Assembly (NCBI RefSeq): GCF_024721265.1
Contig: NZ_JAMXOC010000005.1
Coordinates: 1-64,000 of the forward strand
Direction: 5' to 3'
Source of the DNA: Ohessyouella blattaphilus
GTDB taxonomy: Bacteria; Bacillota; Clostridia; Lachnospirales; Lachnospiraceae
Length of the DNA: 64,000 nucleotides
Shown: piece by piece, positions 14,795 through 24,411 of the stretch
Layout of the letters: the number at the start of each line of letters is the position of its first letter
How positions within the stretch are numbered: the stretch's first letter is position 1
Notes under the pieces: generated by a model
Databases searched by the model: none
Told to the model about the DNA's origin: nothing
The model's input: only the letters and a program-made list of their open reading frames with translations
Made by a program: the position numbers and the translations under genes

Positions 14795-17413
14795 CTACTT
14801 CAAAAGATATCGACCATTTCCAATCTCCATGGTTTTACCATTCCACCAAATCTCACCTGAAGTATTTGGCGGTAATTTCACTTCCAGTTTCCCACTTTTT
14901 TTATCCCAGTCAATACTAATTTCACCATACCGCGACACATAAGATGTCTTCGCCCAGTCAAGGCCACAGTTAATGTCTGGAGCGATTTTAATCTTCCGAT
15001 ACCCGGCCTCCACAGCCTCTAAACCACCTATATGCTTATACATAAACTCACCAACACAACCAAATGCAAAGTGATTATAAGAGGAGTTTGTCCGCGTGCC
15101 ATCTGGTCTAATTGCTTCCCAATTCTCCCAAATAGTCGTAGCCCCTTTAGTAACCGCATAGAGCCAGGATGGTGATTTTTTTTGAAATAACAGTGTATAC
15201 GCTAGCTCTTTCTCACCCTCTTCGTATAGTGTTTCTAGCAAAAACGGTACGGATAGGAATCCTGTGTCAAGACAATCGTCATTCTCATGAACTAGGTTGA
15301 CAAGGTGTCTTACACATGCTTGACGTTTGTGTTCGTCCACAAGTCGCATTCCTAGAGCCAATACATATAAGCCTTGTAAGTCATTGCGCATTCTGCCGTC
15401 TGAGCTAATGTACTTTATAGAAAAAGATGTACGGGTTTTTTGATTAAGCGCCAAATAATGTTCCGCCCTTTTCTTTTCTCCTAGCACATTACAGATATCT
15501 ATCATAATCTCTGTGGTATATGCATACATGGCACTGGCTACTTCCTCTTTCGTTTTCATAGCCGTTTCCATCGGATTCCCAGTAGCTTTCATTATGCTAG
15601 GAATCAACCAATCACCAAAGTGAAACCCAGTATCCCACAAGCCCTCTTGTGACACCTTGCTTTCTACATAATCCATCCACCTACACATCATTTGAAAATT
15701 ATCTTTCAGAACTTCCTTGCTTTGATATGCCTGATAAAGACGATAAGGGACTATTACGCAGGCGTCACCCCACCCCGCTGAGCTAACCTCATCTTGCCCC
15801 TCACCATCAATATATTTATTACTATCAATAGCTGGAATTACGTTTGGAATCTGTCCGTCCATCTTCTGCTCTAAACGCATGTCTTTAAGCCACCGTTTAA
15901 GAAATGCTAAAACATCCATGTTAAACGTCGCCGTTGGCGCGTATACCTGCATATCACCTGTCCATCCCGCACGCTCTCTTTGTGGACAGTCGGTGGGAAC
16001 GAACAGCATGTTTCCTTGTTGACTACGATAGATATTTTCTTGTAACTGATTAATATCCTCATTCGAGGTCACGAAACTACCTGTGCGTTCAAGTCCGCCA
16101 TCAATTACCCATATCTCAAAGTCCTCAGCCTTAGGATCCTTTATCCCTTCCAGTAAAACGTAGCGAAAACCATGAAAAGTAAATTTCGGTTTGTAGGTAA
16201 TAATCCCTGTTTTATTTGGTAAAATCCTATCCTTTTGATTTTTATGTTGTCCCAGAATATTCTGCTGAAAATTACCATTTTGATCGAGTACTTCGCTGTG
16301 TTCAAAGGATATTTCCACCTCTTCCTCGCATGGACCCTCATATCGCGTAAAACCAACAATGTTCGCTCCAGCATCAAGAACAACTTCACCCTTTGGTGTA
16401 CACAGAATCTCCGGTACAATCTTTTTCACAACCCTTGCTGGTGTTATACTCTGCCCTTGTAAAATATCAAATCCACCGACAGACGCCACTACCTGTTTCC
16501 ACGAAGAATCATCAAAACCAGTTTTACTGTAACCCGTTAACTCTTTCGCCTGCACATAGTACTCACCCACAAATAAGTCACTGTAACGATAGCCGCCGTA
16601 GCTCCACTTAAAAGATTCATCTGTACCCAATAATTCCTTGGTCCCATCGGTATACGTGACTTCTATTTGTAAATAAAAGCTATTTCTTTCTCCGTACTGG
16701 TTGCCTACACCCATGAGACCAATCTTGCCAGTATACCAGCCGTCAGCAAGAATAACACCAATACCATGTCTCCCTGGAGTCAGTAATTTAGTCACATCAT
16801 AAGTCTGATACTCTAGATGTTTGTTATAGGAAGTATACTCCGGCGCAAATAAGTGTGAAACACTCTGCCCATCTATCTGTAAATCATAGATTCCCTTAGC
16901 CGTCGCAAAAGCGACCGCGTGTTTTACCTCTTTTTCAATGCCAATCTCTTTTCGAAAATAAACCGGTGAATCTAGCACTTCTTCCGGCTTATCTAGCGAC
17001 TTAACCGCGCCCGCAAAAATCGCTTCTGCGCTTACACAATCCACAATTTCTTTTCTAGCTTCACCGGTAGATATCCACTTCATCAACCAGCGACTCTCAA
17101 TATTTCCCGTCTGCCATTTCGCAGTCGTACTACTCGCCTTTTCGCCATAATTATTAATACTTTCAGCTTCCCAAAAATATAACTGACCACTCTTTAGCTT
17201 TTCCCCTTGATAAGGAATATCGAAGGTTTTATCGCTTTTGATAAATCCTGTATCCCAGACCATACACTCCTCCAAATACACTCGCAACCGATAAGATACC
17301 TGATACGTATCCTGTTGATCAGAATCGAGCTTCCATGAAAACGTCGGCTTTGCATCATCAATACCTTGGGGAAAAGGCATATTATTACATTGCAAATCGT
17401 AAATTCTGTACAT
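14795..17413 (-). CDS. alpha-L-rhamnosidase, GH78
   Basis: An 872-residue glycoside hydrolase family 78 enzyme that releases terminal alpha-L-rhamnose from plant or microbial glycosides. In order: an N-terminal beta domain (PTFSWKL), an accessory carbohydrate-binding-like region with GDGWYTGKIG-type motif (here LADGWYTGKIG), the catalytic (alpha/alpha)6 barrel with CPQRERAGWTGDMQVY and the general-acid region, and the ATTIWENWEAI and SYNHFAFG motifs near the end. There is no signal peptide, so it acts in the cytosol on imported oligosaccharides. The ATG at 17413 has AGGAG 10 nt before it and lies 2 nt after the transporter gene, forming a two-gene operon. Confidence 0.92.
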   Translation of the reverse strand: MYRIYDLQCNNMPFPQGIDDAKPTFSWKLDSDQQDTYQVSYRLRVYLEECMVWDTGFIKSDKTFDIPYQGEKLKSGQLYFWEAESINNYGEKASSTTAKWQTGNIESRWLMKWISTGEARKEIVDCVSAEAIFAGAVKSLDKPEEVLDSPVYFRKEIGIEKEVKHAVAFATAKGIYDLQIDGQSVSHLFAPEYTSYNKHLEYQTYDVTKLLTPGRHGIGVILADGWYTGKIGLMGVGNQYGERNSFYLQIEVTYTDGTKELLGTDESFKWSYGGYRYSDLFVGEYYVQAKELTGYSKTGFDDSSWKQVVASVGGFDILQGQSITPARVVKKIVPEILCTPKGEVVLDAGANIVGFTRYEGPCEEEVEISFEHSEVLDQNGNFQQNILGQHKNQKDRILPNKTGIITYKPKFTFHGFRYVLLEGIKDPKAEDFEIWVIDGGLERTGSFVTSNEDINQLQENIYRSQQGNMLFVPTDCPQRERAGWTGDMQVYAPTATFNMDVLAFLKRWLKDMRLEQKMDGQIPNVIPAIDSNKYIDGEGQDEVSSAGWGDACVIVPYRLYQAYQSKEVLKDNFQMMCRWMDYVESKVSQEGLWDTGFHFGDWLIPSIMKATGNPMETAMKTKEEVASAMYAYTTEIMIDICNVLGEKKRAEHYLALNQKTRTSFSIKYISSDGRMRNDLQGLYVLALGMRLVDEHKRQACVRHLVNLVHENDDCLDTGFLSVPFLLETLYEEGEKELAYTLLFQKKSPSWLYAVTKGATTIWENWEAIRPDGTRTNSSYNHFAFGCVGEFMYKHIGGLEAVEAGYRKIKIAPDINCGLDWAKTSYVSRYGEISIDWDKKSGKLEVKLPPNTSGEIWWNGKTMEIGNGRYLLK

Positions 17414-17415
17414 CT

Positions 17416-18726
17416 CTATTCCTCTCCTAATTTCCACATCGCTACACAAATGACACCAAGAATTGCTACTCCAGCCGGAATCAATGACCGAGATAAAAGA
17501 ATTCCTGTAAGTGCTTCTTGAGTTTGTTGGGCATTGGCCACATATCCTGTCGCAGCTAACAAAAAGCTTACCGCTGCACTAGCAAGAGCTTGTCCAACTT
17601 TAATTGCAAAGGAATTCATAGAAAAACAAACCCCGTCTGCTCGAATACCTTTCGTACCACTAATATGTGCTGCTGTCTCTGCTAACATAGTGGTAATTGA
17701 TACCATTAAAAGACCTGTTGCCAGACCGACAATTGCAAAGCACACAAAAACCACGGGAATACTATTTTTACCAGCCATAAAGACAACTACACCTGCTACT
17801 ATGTTCATCCCGAAACCTACAAAACTAAGCTGTTTAGATGTAACCTTCTTCATAAGTGCCGGTGCTAAAATCGAAGTAATCATCCCTAGTCCCATGCTAA
17901 TCGCCATATAAAGAGCAATTAGATCCGGTCTACCTAGGTAGTAAATCATATAGTATGTGCCCACCGTCGCCGGTAGAATCATACCGAAGGCACAGCATAC
18001 CATCGACAAAAGAACCGCAATTAATGGCTTGCACATTACTCGTTTAAAGTTCTTAAATAGATTCGTCTCAACCTCTGCTTCTTGAATATTTACCTCTTTG
18101 GTTGAAATAAAGGTAATGACCGCGAAGACAACAGAAATAATGCCTACAATTACCATAAATTTTGGGAAACCAGCCTTTAAATTAGCTGGCTCTGTGCCAC
18201 CACCTAATTTAATTACCGCATTATATGCCACCGCCGAGGATAAAAATAAGGCTAAGGTAGTAAACGTTCTCGCAACTCCGATTAACTTATTTTTTGTGTT
18301 TTGATTGCTTGATAAAGATGGCACCATCGACCAAAGGGGCACGTCATAAGCCGTAAAAATCATCCCCGTAATTGTATATGTTATCGCTGCATATGCCACC
18401 TTTCCTGTAGGGCTTAAATCAGGTGCTAGAAAACATAGTACGCAAAAAACAGATAACGGAAGCGCTGCCAGTAGCACATACGGTCTGTATCTCCCAAATC
18501 TTGTAACGGGACTTCTATCCGCGATCGCTCCCATCATCGGATCATTAATGGCATCCCATATCTTTGTCAATAAGAAAATCATTCCTGCCGCAGCTGCTGA
18601 GATACCAAATACATCTGTATAAAACAATAATAAATAGGATCCCATAACACCCAAAGCAAAGTCTTTTCCCAGGCTTCCCAAACCGTAACCAATAATTTGC
18701 AAGCCATTCATGTCTTTCTTTTCCAT
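17416..18726 (-). CDS. GPH-family sugar:cation symporter (MFS)
   Basis: A 436-residue membrane transporter of the glycoside-pentoside-hexuronide:cation symporter family with about 12 hydrophobic segments. Family marks are GYGLGSLGKDFALG near the start, DAINDPMMGAIADRS (the MelB-like D-N-P-x-x-G motif), and RFGRYRPY. It likely imports a rhamnose-containing glycoside for the GH78 enzyme encoded directly downstream. The ATG at 18726 has AGGAGG 8 nt before it; an upstream ATG is only 2 nt from that site. An even longer frame would overlap the divergent araC promoter. Confidence 0.88.
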   Translation of the reverse strand: MEKKDMNGLQIIGYGLGSLGKDFALGVMGSYLLLFYTDVFGISAAAAGMIFLLTKIWDAINDPMMGAIADRSPVTRFGRYRPYVLLAALPLSVFCVLCFLAPDLSPTGKVAYAAITYTITGMIFTAYDVPLWSMVPSLSSNQNTKNKLIGVARTFTTLALFLSSAVAYNAVIKLGGGTEPANLKAGFPKFMVIVGIISVVFAVITFISTKEVNIQEAEVETNLFKNFKRVMCKPLIAVLLSMVCCAFGMILPATVGTYYMIYYLGRPDLIALYMAISMGLGMITSILAPALMKKVTSKQLSFVGFGMNIVAGVVVFMAGKNSIPVVFVCFAIVGLATGLLMVSITTMLAETAAHISGTKGIRADGVCFSMNSFAIKVGQALASAAVSFLLAATGYVANAQQTQEALTGILLSRSLIPAGVAILGVICVAMWKLGEE

Positions 18727-18838
18727 TTTCATATCCTCCTTGATATCTTTTTTTGAATATAACACACACGTTTTTTTTTGAAATTGGACACGGGGAAGAA
18801 CTGCATGTGTACTTTGGTAAGATATCAATCACCAGCAA

Positions 18839-18867
18839 TTGTTATTTCCAAAGAATTCTTATATACT
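18839..18867 (+). promoter_or_regulatory. Promoter of the AraC-type regulator gene
   Basis: TTGTTA (18839-18844), 17-nt spacer, TATACT (18862-18867), 22 nt before the ATG at 18889. It faces away from the transporter-rhamnosidase operon, so the 160-bp region is a divergent control region. Confidence 0.5.
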
Positions 18868-18888
18868 GAAAAAAAGGACGGTGAATCT

Positions 18889-19869
18889 ATGAGCCTACGC
18901 GCATTCAATCAATATATCGATATGTATTTGAAAGAAAATCCACTCCCTGATGATGCTCATTTTCAAGAGCTCATTCAGGCTAATTTAATTAAGGAAAACG
19001 AATCTCTATCCAGTTTTTCCTTGTCTACGTCTGATGACAACATCCTTGTGCAGCTGCATCCTTTTGTGGTAAGTCGCTATGTAGGAATTCATTATCATGA
19101 CTATTTTGAACTTATCTATATTTCCCGAGGAAGATGTACCCAAACGATAAATGGCGTCTCTAGAGATATGAAAGAAGGGGATTTATGTCTATTAACCCCC
19201 AACGATCATCACGCTATCGCCACTAGCCATCCTAGTGATTTACTCTTTAACATTATTATTCGCCCTAGCTTATTTGAAGAATCCTTTTTTTCGCTAATCG
19301 CTGAGAACGATGTGATCAGCCGCTTCTTTTTGACGGCTCTTTTTACCCAATCTGCCGAACAATCGTATCTCTACTTTCCAAGGCACGAAAATACGAATTT
19401 GGCAAATCACATCCAATCTCTCATAAAAGAATGTTTTGAAAAAAATCTCGGCTACAAAAAATCAATGGAATGTTACCTTGCCCTACTTTTTACAGAACTG
19501 ACCAGATGCCATAAAGATAGAATTGATAAAGAAAACTATGAAACTATGGGCAACAATCAGCTATCAGAGATCCTGGCCTACATCAACCTCCACAAAAAGG
19601 ATATTACTCTAAATGCCGTTGCCAAAAAGTTTCATTACCACCCCAAATATCTTTCCGCGCTGATAAAAAAGTACACCAATAAATCTTTTTCTGAATTCCT
19701 GCAAGAAGCAAAACTTCATGAAGTCTGTTCCTATCTACGTAACACCACTCTTTCCATCGATGAAATCATTCAAATCATAGGATACTACGACCGCAGTTAC
19801 TTCAATCGTCTATTTAAAAAAAATTATCATATGACCCCTAGCGAATATCGAGAAAAGGTGAAAAAATAA
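18889..19869 (+). CDS. AraC-family transcriptional regulator
   Basis: A 326-residue regulator. The N-terminal part is a cupin-like sensor (VSRYVGIHYHDYFELIYISRG, GDLCLLTPNDHH). The C-terminal part has two helix-turn-helix motifs (ITLNAVAKKFHYHPKYLSALIKKY region and the IIGYYDRSYFNRLFKK signature). It is divergent from the GPH transporter and rhamnosidase genes and probably activates them in response to the sugar. The ATG at 18889 follows an AAGGA site; a TTG 111 nt further upstream lies inside the control region and is unlikely. Confidence 0.85.
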   Translation: MSLRAFNQYIDMYLKENPLPDDAHFQELIQANLIKENESLSSFSLSTSDDNILVQLHPFVVSRYVGIHYHDYFELIYISRGRCTQTINGVSRDMKEGDLCLLTPNDHHAIATSHPSDLLFNIIIRPSLFEESFFSLIAENDVISRFFLTALFTQSAEQSYLYFPRHENTNLANHIQSLIKECFEKNLGYKKSMECYLALLFTELTRCHKDRIDKENYETMGNNQLSEILAYINLHKKDITLNAVAKKFHYHPKYLSALIKKYTNKSFSEFLQEAKLHEVCSYLRNTTLSIDEIIQIIGYYDRSYFNRLFKKNYHMTPSEYREKVKK

Positions 19870-19900
19870 GCAAGAAAATCTTCAGATTTTCTTGCTTTTC
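19868..19900. terminator. Bidirectional terminator between araC-type and acetyltransferase genes
   Basis: AAGCAAGAAAATCT (19868-19881) and AGATTTTCTTGCTT (19884-19897) are perfect arms around 2 nt, followed by T's. It serves two converging genes. Confidence 0.8.
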
Positions 19901-19901
19901 C

Positions 19902-20468
19902 TTATTCCACCCTCTTAATAACTTTTGCCGGCACACCGCCCACAATCACTCCGCTTGGCACATCCTTTGTAACGACTGCACCTGCTGCCACAATAGCGTT
20001 TTCACCGATGGTCACTCCCGAAAGCACAGTCACATTCGCCCCAATCCAAACATTATCCTCAATGTTGATAGGTGCTGGATGAAGGTCTTTGCGCTTATCC
20101 GGAGTCATCCCATGGTTTAAAGTAGCTAACACCACATTATGACCAATCAGAACATCATTTCCGATGGTAATTCCCCCTTGATCTTGAAAATGGCAGCCAG
20201 AATTAATAAACACTCGCTTTCCTAGAGTAATATTTTTACCATTATCCGTGTAAAAAGGTGGAAACAGAGCAAAAGATTCATCCACCGCCTTACCAGTTAG
20301 TTCCGAAAATATCTCTACGATTTCTGCTGGCGTATGATAACTATTATTTAGTTTTGTGTATATTTTGATCGCTTCCTGTGACACTTGGTGCATATAATTA
20401 TGCACTTCTGAACCACCATTAACAGGCTTTCCTGCGTTAAGGTGATCTAGATATGCCTGTAAATCCAT
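19902..20468 (-). CDS. sugar O-acetyltransferase (maltose/galactoside acetyltransferase-like)
   Basis: A 188-residue left-handed beta-helix acetyltransferase of the LacA/Maa type, using acetyl-CoA. Hexapeptide repeats run from about residue 75 to the end ([28 protein letters not shown] with catalytic His, [27 protein letters not shown], cited in parts). The N-terminal maltose acetyltransferase helix region is present. It is a single-gene unit. Acetylation of a non-metabolised sugar is the family's supposed role; the substrate is unknown. Confidence 0.85.
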   Translation of the reverse strand: MDLQAYLDHLNAGKPVNGGSEVHNYMHQVSQEAIKIYTKLNNSYHTPAEIVEIFSELTGKAVDESFALFPPFYTDNGKNITLGKRVFINSGCHFQDQGGITIGNDVLIGHNVVLATLNHGMTPDKRKDLHPAPINIEDNVWIGANVTVLSGVTIGENAIVAAGAVVTKDVPSGVIVGGVPAKVIKRVE

Positions 20469-20498
20469 TTGATTTCTCCTCTATTTCTATATATTCAT

Positions 20499-20813
20499 TT
20501 ACAAAATCCTATCAATATCCCTTGCCCCATATATTAATCTACGAACTTCCATCACGTCGTCAATCACTACATAGTAAACCACATAATTCCTTATATAGAT
20601 TCGATAATACGGCAAACCACGTTCCCTCACAGATGAGAATGGTTCATAGGCAACAGGATTCTCGAGACGCTCGATTATAGCACTTTCTATATCATCAATT
20701 AAACGTACCGCTGCATCCTTGTTTTTCAATACCTCTCCAATATACTCTACACAGGAAAATAAATCCTTTTCAAAAATAGGTAAATATCGAAGCTTATAGG
20801 ACCTACTTTCCAT
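20499..20813 (-). CDS. RelE/ParE-family toxin
   Basis: A 104-residue RelE/ParE superfamily toxin, with the pattern LRYLPIFEKDL...YIGEVLKN at the N-terminus and PYYRIYIRNYVVYYVV...RRLIYGARDI at the C-terminus. Its start overlaps the antitoxin gene by 11 nt. Whether it cleaves mRNA (RelE) or poisons gyrase (ParE) cannot be told from sequence. Confidence 0.82.
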   Translation of the reverse strand: MESRSYKLRYLPIFEKDLFSCVEYIGEVLKNKDAAVRLIDDIESAIIERLENPVAYEPFSSVRERGLPYYRIYIRNYVVYYVVIDDVMEVRRLIYGARDIDRIL

Positions 20814-21063
20814 TCAACGCACTCCTAACATTGCTAAATACAGTTTCGTGAGAAAGCCTTTCCTCAGATATAGCTGCCTGTCTATCTGCTTCATCAAGTT
20901 TACGTTCAATGTCATCGACCAAGTTACTATACTCCTCTAAGCTCAAGACTACCATAGTTCCATACCCATTTTTTGTAAGATAAACAGGTTCTCCGCCTTT
21001 GACGATATCTTCAATCTCTGGAAATTTGTTCCTCAGATCTGAAACCGGTCTTATTTGTATCAT
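20803..21063 (-). CDS. Phd/YefM-family antitoxin
   Basis: An 86-residue antitoxin with the Phd/YefM N-terminal DNA-binding fold (IRPVSDLRNKFPEIEDIV, PVYLTKNGYGTMVVLSLEEY) and a charged C-terminal tail expected to wrap the toxin. It probably represses its own promoter. AAAGGGG precedes the ATG. It resembles the two other antitoxins at 51.8 and 52.2 kb. Confidence 0.85.
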   Translation of the reverse strand: MIQIRPVSDLRNKFPEIEDIVKGGEPVYLTKNGYGTMVVLSLEEYSNLVDDIERKLDEADRQAAISEERLSHETVFSNVRSALNGK

Positions 21064-21136
21064 TTAAACACCCCTTTCGTTTATCTGTATTCTATCATTA
21101 TTTTATCACTTTTTTATCATTTAAACAATATCCCGC

Positions 21137-22009
21137 CTACAAACTCCGGAAATACTCCGGGCGATAGCTGGCATTTTCCCTTGCCGCTCTTATATCTGCT
21201 AACATAAGCTTCCGGTCTTCATTTAAGGTTCCTCGAAGAGAGACGTAGTTGGAGGCGTGATTAGCACGAAAAACCGTCCCCGGCGAATCGATATTCTCAA
21301 TTAGCAGTTCCAGCTCTGTAAGGATCTCTTCCACATCTAGAAGCTTAAACTCGCCGCTATCTATTTGCGCCTTTAACTGGGTACCCTCTTCAAGCATTAA
21401 GGTCAAAAAGCCCACGTAATCTGGTTGCATTTTGCTAATGACTTCGGCGCAACCAAGAGCGTGCTCTTTTAGCCTCTCGCTACCTCCAAGACCAGAGATA
21501 AAGGTAACCGAAGTCTGAATTCCCGCTTCTTTAAGTCTTATACCGGCTTCTACTAGTTCGCTAGCGCTTACCCCCTTCTTAACCTGAGCGAGCACCTCTT
21601 CATCGCCACTTTCGCAGCCCATATAAACCATTAACAGTCCAGCTTTCCGGAGACGAGTAAGCTCTTCTACCGACTTACCTAGAACATCTGCCGGGGCACC
21701 ATAGGCACTAACCCGTTCAACTTCCGGAAATAGTTCTTTGATTTTATCAAGAAGCAAAAGTAGGTCTGCCGTCTTAACAATCAAAGCATCGCCATCTGCT
21801 AAGAATATTCGTCGGACTTTTGTATTTCGATAGTGGTCTCTAGCCATCTCCAAATCTTGAATCACCTCATCAAGTGCCCTTACACGAAAATTCTTATCTT
21901 TGTACATGCTACAAAACGTACACGTATTTCTTGCACATCCCACTGTTAGCTGGATGATTAAGCTTCTCCCTTCGCTTGGTGGGCGGTAGATGGCACCTTC
22001 ATATCTCAT
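21137..22009 (-). CDS. radical SAM protein of the molybdenum/Trs locus
   Basis: A 290-residue radical SAM protein with cysteine motif CARNTCTFC near residue 25 (spacing C-x4-C-x2-C), the FLADGDALI (GGE-like) strand, and MGCESGDEEVL. It follows the TrsS-TrsM-like gene by 3 nt and is probably co-transcribed. The family is often loosely called coproporphyrinogen oxidase-like or B12-binding radical SAM, but it has no B12 domain. The substrate is unknown; its neighbours suggest work on a cofactor or protein tied to the molybdopterin aldehyde oxidoreductase. Confidence 0.75.
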   Translation of the reverse strand: MRYEGAIYRPPSEGRSLIIQLTVGCARNTCTFCSMYKDKNFRVRALDEVIQDLEMARDHYRNTKVRRIFLADGDALIVKTADLLLLLDKIKELFPEVERVSAYGAPADVLGKSVEELTRLRKAGLLMVYMGCESGDEEVLAQVKKGVSASELVEAGIRLKEAGIQTSVTFISGLGGSERLKEHALGCAEVISKMQPDYVGFLTLMLEEGTQLKAQIDSGEFKLLDVEEILTELELLIENIDSPGTVFRANHASNYVSLRGTLNEDRKLMLADIRAARENASYRPEYFRSL

Positions 22010-22012
22010 ATA

Positions 22013-23989
22013 CTACATACTCCTCTTCTTGCAAACCATTAGATAATACCCTGGTTTTTTTAGTTCTTCCACCTTACACAAGCTACACTTCTGGCAGCTG
22101 GCGCAGGCCCTGTCTTTAAAATCGGCAATCGAGCCGTATTCCATAATCAGCTTTATTGTAAGGTCTTTTAGCTCATTTGTATAGTCTACAAAATTCATTA
22201 CCGCAAATCCATTCTCTTCTAAGAGTCTCGGTAGATCATCCCCTTCCAGGCTGTATAAGTCCGAAAGAATAAGAACCCCCTCAGCCTTTAAGCTTTCTCT
22301 TACGTTTCGTAAAATGGAAGCCGGATTCCTACTATCCGATAAAACACACTCCATCAACACCCCATCAAGCTGAGCTTGATAAGCAGATAGACTGGTTGAC
22401 TCACCTACTTTAATCAGCAACTCTGGATCTAACTTAAGACCTGCAGCAATCATTTCCGGGGAAGCATCAAGACCTTGGACCTCTTCATAACCTGCGTCTC
22501 GCAGCCACTTGACTGTCTCGCCGGTGCCACAACCAAGATCGATCATTCTAGCCTTTTTCGTAAGACCGCTTAGTTTAAGCCCCGCCTCTGTTATACGAAA
22601 GCCACCTGGGCGAATCGGTCCTCCTGTTAACTCCTTTAAAGGACACACTGTTTCTGCTTTTCGGTAAAGGGGCGTCCCATCCATCGCCGTCAGATTATAG
22701 GCGCAGAAAGGCACTAGGTGCCCATCGCTACTGACAATATTGATATAGCACCTAGACAAACGTTCTAAATCCACCGTCCAGACGTCTTGAAAGGCCATGG
22801 CAGAAATTGCTAGCGTCTGGTTGTTTCGTTCCTGTAAAAAACGGTCAAGGGCCTCTAACCTAAAGCCCTTTCCGAGGCTAGGTTCACATATATCTTCTCG
22901 TTTACTCCACTTATTTGCCACTGCTTCTCTAGCCACATCACTACTGCAACTGCAGCCACAGTCCTGTTCTGGTTTTTTCACCGCCTCCCAGACACCATCC
23001 TTGATCCGATAGTCTGCGTTCACAGAACATAAGGGGTGCTCTGCCCGGCCATAGGAAAAATCCGCTGCCGCGACCTGTCCCTTCGTTTGCGCTTCTAGGT
23101 GTGCTAGTAATTCCGGTAAACTAATGTGAGCTCTGGCATCGGGTGCCTTCTCATACCGACCAAAGTAGCTAAGCGGTTGGAAGTGCACTCCTTTAACCGT
23201 CGGCATCTGGGAGGCTGCAAATTCTAGAATCTCTCCTAAGTGCTCTTCATTGCACCCCCGCATTACGGTGGGCACTAGGACCACCGGTAGCCCTACGGCC
23301 CGACAATTTGCTATAGCTGATAGCTTTTCTTTCACAATATCCCGGCCCCGCAATGTAATCACAGCTTCTGTTTGTAGGGAGTCAAACTGCAAGAACACGG
23401 TACTTAGTCCCGCTTCTTTAAGCCCTTGCAAATACTCGATATCCTTGCCGATTCGCAGACCATTCGTATTCAGCTGAAAGAACGAAAAGCCTAGCTCCTT
23501 CCCCAGCGTAATGATTTGGTCTAAGTCATCGCGCATCGTCGGTTCGCCCCCTGAGAGTTGAATATTAAAAGGGCCTCCGCGCTCTAATAACATCTCGTAC
23601 CAACCGCGAATCTGCTTTAAAGAGATGGGTTCTTCCTTCCCTGCAGCAGAGGCAAAGCAGGTGGGACAACCTAGGTCACAAGTATCCGTCACTTCTAAAA
23701 GGACACAACAAGTAGCCTGTTTGTGATGCTCACACAGGCCACAATCATAGGGACATCCTTTCATTTTTTTATTTGCCGGATTCTTCGGTGGTTGCGGTTC
23801 ATGAAGCTGCATACGCTCGTTAAAGCTTTGAACGCCGTGCAGGAAGAGGGTTTCGAAGGTGCCGTGATGCGGACACGTTTTTACAAACCAGACTTCTTCG
23901 CCTCTGGCTTCATAAGCCGCAGGAACTCTCTTTAAGCAGACGGGACACAAGCTTTTTGTTTGCTGAAGAATTTTACTGTGTTGGGTCAA
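22013..23989 (-). CDS. radical SAM-methyltransferase fusion (TrsS-TrsM-like)
   Basis: A 658-residue two-enzyme protein. Residues 1-100 hold cysteine pairs (CPVC, CPYDCGLCEHH). The radical SAM core has C104, C108 and C111 (CDLGCPTC) and NIQLSGGEP near 145. A DCGCSCSS cluster lies near 350. From about 478 there is a class I SAM methyltransferase domain (MIDLGCGTGETVKWL, VLMECVLSD, LILSDLY), then CASCQKCSLC near the end. This joins what NCBI families list as radical SAM (seleno)protein TrsS and DVU_1556-family methyltransferase TrsM. The start is TTG with GGAGG 9 nt before it, overlapping the C-GCAxxG-C-C gene by 17 nt. No in-frame TGA for selenocysteine was seen. The substrate is unknown. Confidence 0.75.
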   Translation of the reverse strand: MTQHSKILQQTKSLCPVCLKRVPAAYEARGEEVWFVKTCPHHGTFETLFLHGVQSFNERMQLHEPQPPKNPANKKMKGCPYDCGLCEHHKQATCCVLLEVTDTCDLGCPTCFASAAGKEEPISLKQIRGWYEMLLERGGPFNIQLSGGEPTMRDDLDQIITLGKELGFSFFQLNTNGLRIGKDIEYLQGLKEAGLSTVFLQFDSLQTEAVITLRGRDIVKEKLSAIANCRAVGLPVVLVPTVMRGCNEEHLGEILEFAASQMPTVKGVHFQPLSYFGRYEKAPDARAHISLPELLAHLEAQTKGQVAAADFSYGRAEHPLCSVNADYRIKDGVWEAVKKPEQDCGCSCSSDVAREAVANKWSKREDICEPSLGKGFRLEALDRFLQERNNQTLAISAMAFQDVWTVDLERLSRCYINIVSSDGHLVPFCAYNLTAMDGTPLYRKAETVCPLKELTGGPIRPGGFRITEAGLKLSGLTKKARMIDLGCGTGETVKWLRDAGYEEVQGLDASPEMIAAGLKLDPELLIKVGESTSLSAYQAQLDGVLMECVLSDSRNPASILRNVRESLKAEGVLILSDLYSLEGDDLPRLLEENGFAVMNFVDYTNELKDLTIKLIMEYGSIADFKDRACASCQKCSLCKVEELKKPGYYLMVCKKRSM

Positions 23990-24389
23990 TACCGTGGGCC
24001 TCCAATATCTCTATACATTTAAGAAAGGTTTGCTCCATTATCCCTGGACAGACCTTTAAAATTTCCTCTATTTCAAAAGTTACAATGTCCCGGCAATCGA
24101 GACTGCCCCACTGAAGGGCGAACCATTCTACTAACTCTGCCCCGCACTCTCGATAGCCGGTGGGCTCGCTTTCCCCTTCCGCTCTTTCAAAGTATGAGGA
24201 AAGCATGGCGACGCCGCCAGTTAAGGTTCCACACGTTCGCTGAGCAAACATCCCTCCGCCAAAGGCTCCTAAGGCCCGGATGGTAAAAGGCTCTTCTCTT
24301 TCTCGCAGATCTAAAGATAACTGCATCATCACTTGGCTACAATGATAGCCATTTTGAATAAGTTCCATAATGCGTTCGCTTAATTCCAC
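23973..24389 (-). CDS. C-GCAxxG-C-C family protein (DVU_1555-like)
   Basis: A 138-residue member of the C_GCAxxG_C_C family of small redox- or cluster-binding proteins. The conserved pattern is visible as GYHCSQV near 17, GAFGGGMFAQRTCGTLTGG near 42-60, CGAEL, DCRDI and CPGIM. It belongs to the same transcription unit as the TrsS-TrsM-like fusion and precedes it. The GTG start at 24389 has AGGAGG 8 nt before it. The function is not established; families of this type often sit next to radical SAM or redox genes. Confidence 0.72.
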   Translation of the reverse strand: MELSERIMELIQNGYHCSQVMMQLSLDLREREEPFTIRALGAFGGGMFAQRTCGTLTGGVAMLSSYFERAEGESEPTGYRECGAELVEWFALQWGSLDCRDIVTFEIEEILKVCPGIMEQTFLKCIEILEAHGIDPTQ

Positions 24390-24411
24390 AATTTCCACCT
24401 CCTATATTCTC

